Part shown: in pieces, positions 61,256 through 64,000 of the stretch
Position numbering within the stretch: position 1 is the stretch's first letter
Layout of the letters: each line of letters begins with the position of its first letter
Origin: Spirochaetae bacterium HGW-Spirochaetae-2
GTDB taxonomy: Bacteria; Spirochaetota; Spirochaetia; Sphaerochaetales; Sphaerochaetaceae
Direction: 5' to 3'
DNA: 64,000 nucleotides
NCBI GenBank assembly: GCA_002839355.1
Contig: PGXW01000018.1
Location: forward strand, 1-64,000
Notes under the pieces: model-generated
Seen by the model: the letters and a program-made list of their open reading frames with translations, nothing else
Told to the model about the DNA's origin: nothing
Databases searched by the model: none
Translations under genes and position numbers: made by a program

Positions 61256-61795
61256 ATGCGTGTGTTCATTGCCATCAATTTTCCCACTCCCGTGCGTCGG
61301 GCTTTGGTGAAACATCAGCAAACAATCAGGAATGCCGCGCAAAGCGGCAATTTCACACACGAGGAAAACCTCCATCTGACACTGGTGTTCCTGGGAGAGG
61401 TACCGGTCGGCGATCTTTCGCGGATCAACGCGATTGTAGATACGGTGGTCTGCCCACCATTTCCCCTTGCCTTCGACGAAATCGGTCGGTTCGACCGCAA
61501 GGGAAAGGACATATGGTGGGTGGGAATCCGCAGGAGCAGGAACTTGTTGGACCTGCAGGCGGCACTTGACGATGCGTTCCGACGCGCCGGATACCGACTC
61601 GATTCCCGCCCGTTCACCGCCCATATCACCCTAGCCCGCGAAGTCAGGATGTCCGATCCCGGGGACAGGAGACACTTGTGTGCCGCTATCGCACCGATCG
61701 AGACCATGGCAACCCGGGTGAGTGTCATGGTATCGACGCGCATCGGCGGTAGATTGAACTATAGGGAAGTGTATGGCAAGGATTTTCCTACCTGA
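61256..61795 (+). CDS. thpR: RNA 2',3'-cyclic phosphodiesterase (2H phosphoesterase)
   Basis: A 179-residue 2H-family protein with the two signature motifs HLTLVFLG (about residue 40) and HITLAREV (about residue 125). It starts MRVFIAINFP, typical of LigT/ThpR, and RRALVKHQQ follows. It opens 2',3'-cyclic phosphates at RNA ends. The ATG at 61256 has AGGAG nine bases upstream. Confidence 0.88.
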   Translation: MRVFIAINFPTPVRRALVKHQQTIRNAAQSGNFTHEENLHLTLVFLGEVPVGDLSRINAIVDTVVCPPFPLAFDEIGRFDRKGKDIWWVGIRRSRNLLDLQAALDDAFRRAGYRLDSRPFTAHITLAREVRMSDPGDRRHLCAAIAPIETMATRVSVMVSTRIGGRLNYREVYGKDFPT

Positions 61796-61819
61796 TGAAT
61801 CCGTTGGAACCGCACGGCA

Positions 61820-63301
61820 TCAGTTCGTTTCGATCCATACCGAGACCGAAGCCCCGTTGCAATGGAATTCCCCGAATCCTTGGGCATCGGTGGTGATGCT
61901 TCCAATCCTGTTTCCAGTACAATCGACGTATGTGGTATCCCGCTTTCCCGTCTCCATGCGTTTGGTACCCTCGTTCCCATTGGACAGGAGGACGGCCATG
62001 GAACCGGGATGCGAGGCATCACCCGAGAAGGTCCACCCTATAGTGTTGGGGTGGTCGAAATAATCCCGTTGCTGGCCAAAGGTACTTGTTTTCCGCTCTT
62101 CGAGCAGCTTGTCCAGAAGTGGCTTGAACGAGGGCATCTCTATATCGTATTGTTGCCCATCGTTACCCCTATCCCTGTAGGAAGCCCCCTCGTAATCGGC
62201 TGCGAAGACACAGGGGTATCCCTCCCGCCTCAAGAGCACCAGGGCATAGGCGAGTGGTTTGAACCACGGCTCCACCACCGATTCCAAAGCTTGTAGGGGT
62301 TGGGAATCATGGTTCGCCACAAATGTAACCGCATGGTGGGGGTCCACCTGCACCAGGGAACCGTCGAAGATGGTGCGCAGGTCGTAATCGGCACGGGCGA
62401 TGCTCGCCGTATGGAACGCAAAGTGTAGCGGCACGTCGAACAGCGAGAGCAACCCTGCCGTCATATCTATGTACCTGCGCAAATTGTCCAGGTCCGGATC
62501 CCAGAATTCGGCAACGGAGAACAAGTCCTTGCGGGCATGGTCGCACATCGCCTTCAACCACTGGGGGAAGAACCATGCGGGAATGTGTTTGACCGCATCG
62601 ATACGGAATCCATCGACACCGGTCGTATCGAGATGCCACCTTCCCCAACGCGTGAGTTCGTCGCGGACCTCGGGCGATCCGAAATCGAGGTCGCAGCCCA
62701 TGAGATAATCATAGTTGCCATATTCACCCGACACCTCGTTGTCGAAATCCTTCCCCTCGAACAAATAGACCGTATCGTGATCGTCGGGATTGCGCTTGTC
62801 GTGGTCCACGGCATCGAAATGCCACCAGTTCCACGTGAACGTCGAGTACTTCCCCCGGCGTCCGGGAAACACGTATCGGGTGAAGGCTTCTATCTCCACC
62901 GCAGGACCTTTCGCCCGTGTACGGTCGTTCCGGGGAAACGGTGTCGCCAAGGCAATTTCGGATGTATCCGCACCCATGCGGTGGTTCAGCACAATATCGG
63001 CATAGACCGAAAGGTTCGCCCGGTGTGCGGCATCGATTGCAGCAAGATACTCCCCTTTCGTCCCATATTTCGTCCCGACCGTTCCCTTTTGGTCGAATTC
63101 GCCGAGATCGTACATGTCGTATACACCGTAACCCGTATCGTATCCGCCCCCGGCACCTTTATACGCGGGAGGTAGCCACAGTGCGGTGAACCCCGCATCG
63201 GCGAGGGCACCGGCGTCCCGGGCGACCGTATGCCAAAGCCGACCATCGGAAGGTGAATACCAATGGAAACATTGCAACATCACTCCCCGCTGCTCATCCA
63301 T
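61820..63301 (-). CDS. amyA: Alpha-amylase, GH13, cytoplasmic type
   Basis: A 493-residue glycoside hydrolase with no signal peptide. It starts MLQCFHWYSPSDGRLW after a short lead. The four GH13 regions are DIVLNHRMGAD, GVDGFRIDAVKHI (nucleophile Asp), FSVAEFWDPD (acid/base Glu) and FVANHDSQP (Asp). A C-terminal beta domain follows (SVWIETN at the end). It matches the AmyA/AmyS cytoplasmic group that cuts maltodextrins or internal glycogen. Its start overlaps the stop of the ACT-domain gene by eight bases. Confidence 0.9.
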   Translation of the reverse strand: MDEQRGVMLQCFHWYSPSDGRLWHTVARDAGALADAGFTALWLPPAYKGAGGGYDTGYGVYDMYDLGEFDQKGTVGTKYGTKGEYLAAIDAAHRANLSVYADIVLNHRMGADTSEIALATPFPRNDRTRAKGPAVEIEAFTRYVFPGRRGKYSTFTWNWWHFDAVDHDKRNPDDHDTVYLFEGKDFDNEVSGEYGNYDYLMGCDLDFGSPEVRDELTRWGRWHLDTTGVDGFRIDAVKHIPAWFFPQWLKAMCDHARKDLFSVAEFWDPDLDNLRRYIDMTAGLLSLFDVPLHFAFHTASIARADYDLRTIFDGSLVQVDPHHAVTFVANHDSQPLQALESVVEPWFKPLAYALVLLRREGYPCVFAADYEGASYRDRGNDGQQYDIEMPSFKPLLDKLLEERKTSTFGQQRDYFDHPNTIGWTFSGDASHPGSMAVLLSNGNEGTKRMETGKRDTTYVDCTGNRIGSITTDAQGFGEFHCNGASVSVWIETN

Positions 63302-63734
63302 GGTTGGAGTCCTCCCTCCCGGTGTTCGTGCACTCCCCCAACTGTTTCAGCAATCCAAGCGCCCGCGCGGCATGTGCGAACGGAATGAACAGATGGTCAT
63401 GGAAATAGCCGGCTACCATATTCGCGCTGATTCCGTTGGTGGCCAGGACACCGGATACGGCGGCTGTGAGTCCGACCGCGTGCAGGCTCGAATGGATGTG
63501 CAAGGTGATGCGGGCCCACTGGTCCCGGTATGCGAGACCGATGCTGTCTGCCTGATCTGTATCCAATATGTACGTGGTCCCTTCCTCTTCACAGATGGTT
63601 GCCCATGGCACTGGTGGCTGTGGCCCCCAAAGGTCTTCACCTCCGAGGTGGAACACGTACCGCCGGGCGGACAAGACCGGTTCGAGGTTCGCGAGCAATA
63701 TGGTAAGGTCGGTCTCTCCCGATGCTGGATCCAT
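63294..63734 (-). CDS. ACT-domain protein, 146 residues
   Basis: The protein has two ACT-like halves: TDLTILLANLEPVLSARRYV with WATICEEEGTTYILD, and ARITLHIHSSLHAVGLTAAVSGVLATNGIS with MVAGYFHDHLFIPFAHAARAL. This is the arrangement of the DUF2241/ACT family of small amino-acid-binding proteins. The ATG at 63734 follows AGGAGG by seven bases. It overlaps the amylase gene by eight bases but a shared function is not evident. Confidence 0.78.
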   Translation of the reverse strand: MDPASGETDLTILLANLEPVLSARRYVFHLGGEDLWGPQPPVPWATICEEEGTTYILDTDQADSIGLAYRDQWARITLHIHSSLHAVGLTAAVSGVLATNGISANMVAGYFHDHLFIPFAHAARALGLLKQLGECTNTGREDSNHG

Positions 63735-64000
63735 GGTACATCCTCCTGCGTTCCGAAACGCGAAAACGTGGTTCAGCATACCATTGGTAGAATTATTTTT
63801 CACATTTTTTTTGATGGAATCATTCCATATATTATTATATGGACCGATGGGTGGTGCCTGATGTTTTCAGATTCTGTCATATCTGTTATAACAGTAATGA
63901 CAATTTTCGATACTATTGCGCCAAGAATTCAACATTGGGTATACTTATGTAAAAGTTTCTATTACAAATACCTATGCGTGACCATGACGAGGAGGAAAGC
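63735..64000. promoter_or_regulatory. Control region at the right edge, leading to an off-window rightward gene
   Basis: This A+T-rich stretch has no complete gene. A perfect 12-bp palindrome CTGTTATAACAG lies at 63883-63894. GAGGAGG at about 63989-63996 looks like the ribosome site of a gene starting just beyond the window. Confidence 0.5.

Noticed and set aside
1-64000. tRNA, rRNA, CRISPR arrays, insertion sequences, phage genes
   Set aside because: I saw no cloverleaf-like segment, regularly spaced direct repeats, transposase or phage motif. The only dispersed repeat is the intergenic element reported above.

Overview
The window is about 64 kb of bacterial chromosome, dominated by sugar and sugar-acid catabolism. 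I see no rRNA, tRNA, CRISPR array, insertion sequence or phage gene. The organism is most likely a spirochaete, perhaps a Sphaerochaeta-like fermenter. This is inferred from solute-binding proteins whose signal peptides end in GG/SG-x-KEA without a lipobox cysteine, the crowded set of sugar ABC transporters with LacI regulators, and the mosaic of small housekeeping genes. It was not proven by a marker gene.

Layout. Positions 1-4.1 kb hold the start of a 5'-nucleotidase-like lipoprotein, rlmI, a 56-residue basic protein, yidD, udk and two small unknown genes. Positions 4.2-7.6 kb are a GntR/AraR-type regulator, an FGGY kinase and a D-allulose/D-tagatose 3-epimerase in one operon. Positions 7.8-11.7 kb carry an MFS carrier, a gamma-carbonic anhydrase, a HAD phosphatase, a membrane protein and an FAH-family hydrolase. 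Positions 11.7-18.2 kb are a TctCBA tricarboxylate-type transporter, a hydroxyacid dehydrogenase, a LacI regulator and a GarR-like reductase, with shared TTAA-CG-TTTAA operators. Positions 18.7-29.6 kb hold LacI, a binding protein (frame-disrupted), two permeases, an FGGY kinase, a zinc alcohol dehydrogenase and two SDRs, then a PfkB kinase coupled to a mannitol-1-phosphate-dehydrogenase-like enzyme. Positions 29.6-36.5 kb are mixed: a DUF1349 protein, a 615-residue unknown, an EamA permease, a two-domain nucleoside diphosphate kinase, araD, a PAP2 phosphatase and a GyrI-like protein.

Positions 36.5-47 kb are two divergent operons for an L-pentose-like sugar. Leftward are an RbsBAC-type transporter, a cupin isomerase, LacI and UlaE. 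Rightward are an M24-fold protein, a LyxK-like kinase (frame-disrupted) and a hydroxyacid dehydrogenase. Together with araD these could run ketose, ketose-5-phosphate, L-ribulose-5-phosphate, D-xylulose-5-phosphate. Positions 47-55.8 kb form a leftward operon mglBAC, fucose-isomerase-family isomerase, LacI, class II aldolase, FGGY kinase: a self-contained import, isomerise, phosphorylate, cleave route. Positions 56.1-61.1 kb hold an SDR facing an operon of an Old Yellow Enzyme with a 4Fe-4S motif, LacI and a fumarate-reductase-like flavoprotein; both promoters carry the same TTGTTGCATGCAACAA palindrome. Positions 61.2-64 kb are thpR, a cytoplasmic alpha-amylase and an ACT-domain protein.

Themes worth attention: all four transporter operons that begin with a binding-protein gene have a strong hairpin just after that gene; each LacI-regulated module shows a distinct palindrome; two catabolic genes look damaged in the same way (short internal loss plus a frame change); and a roughly 80-bp repeat with a conserved hairpin abuts the stop codons of two unrelated genes.
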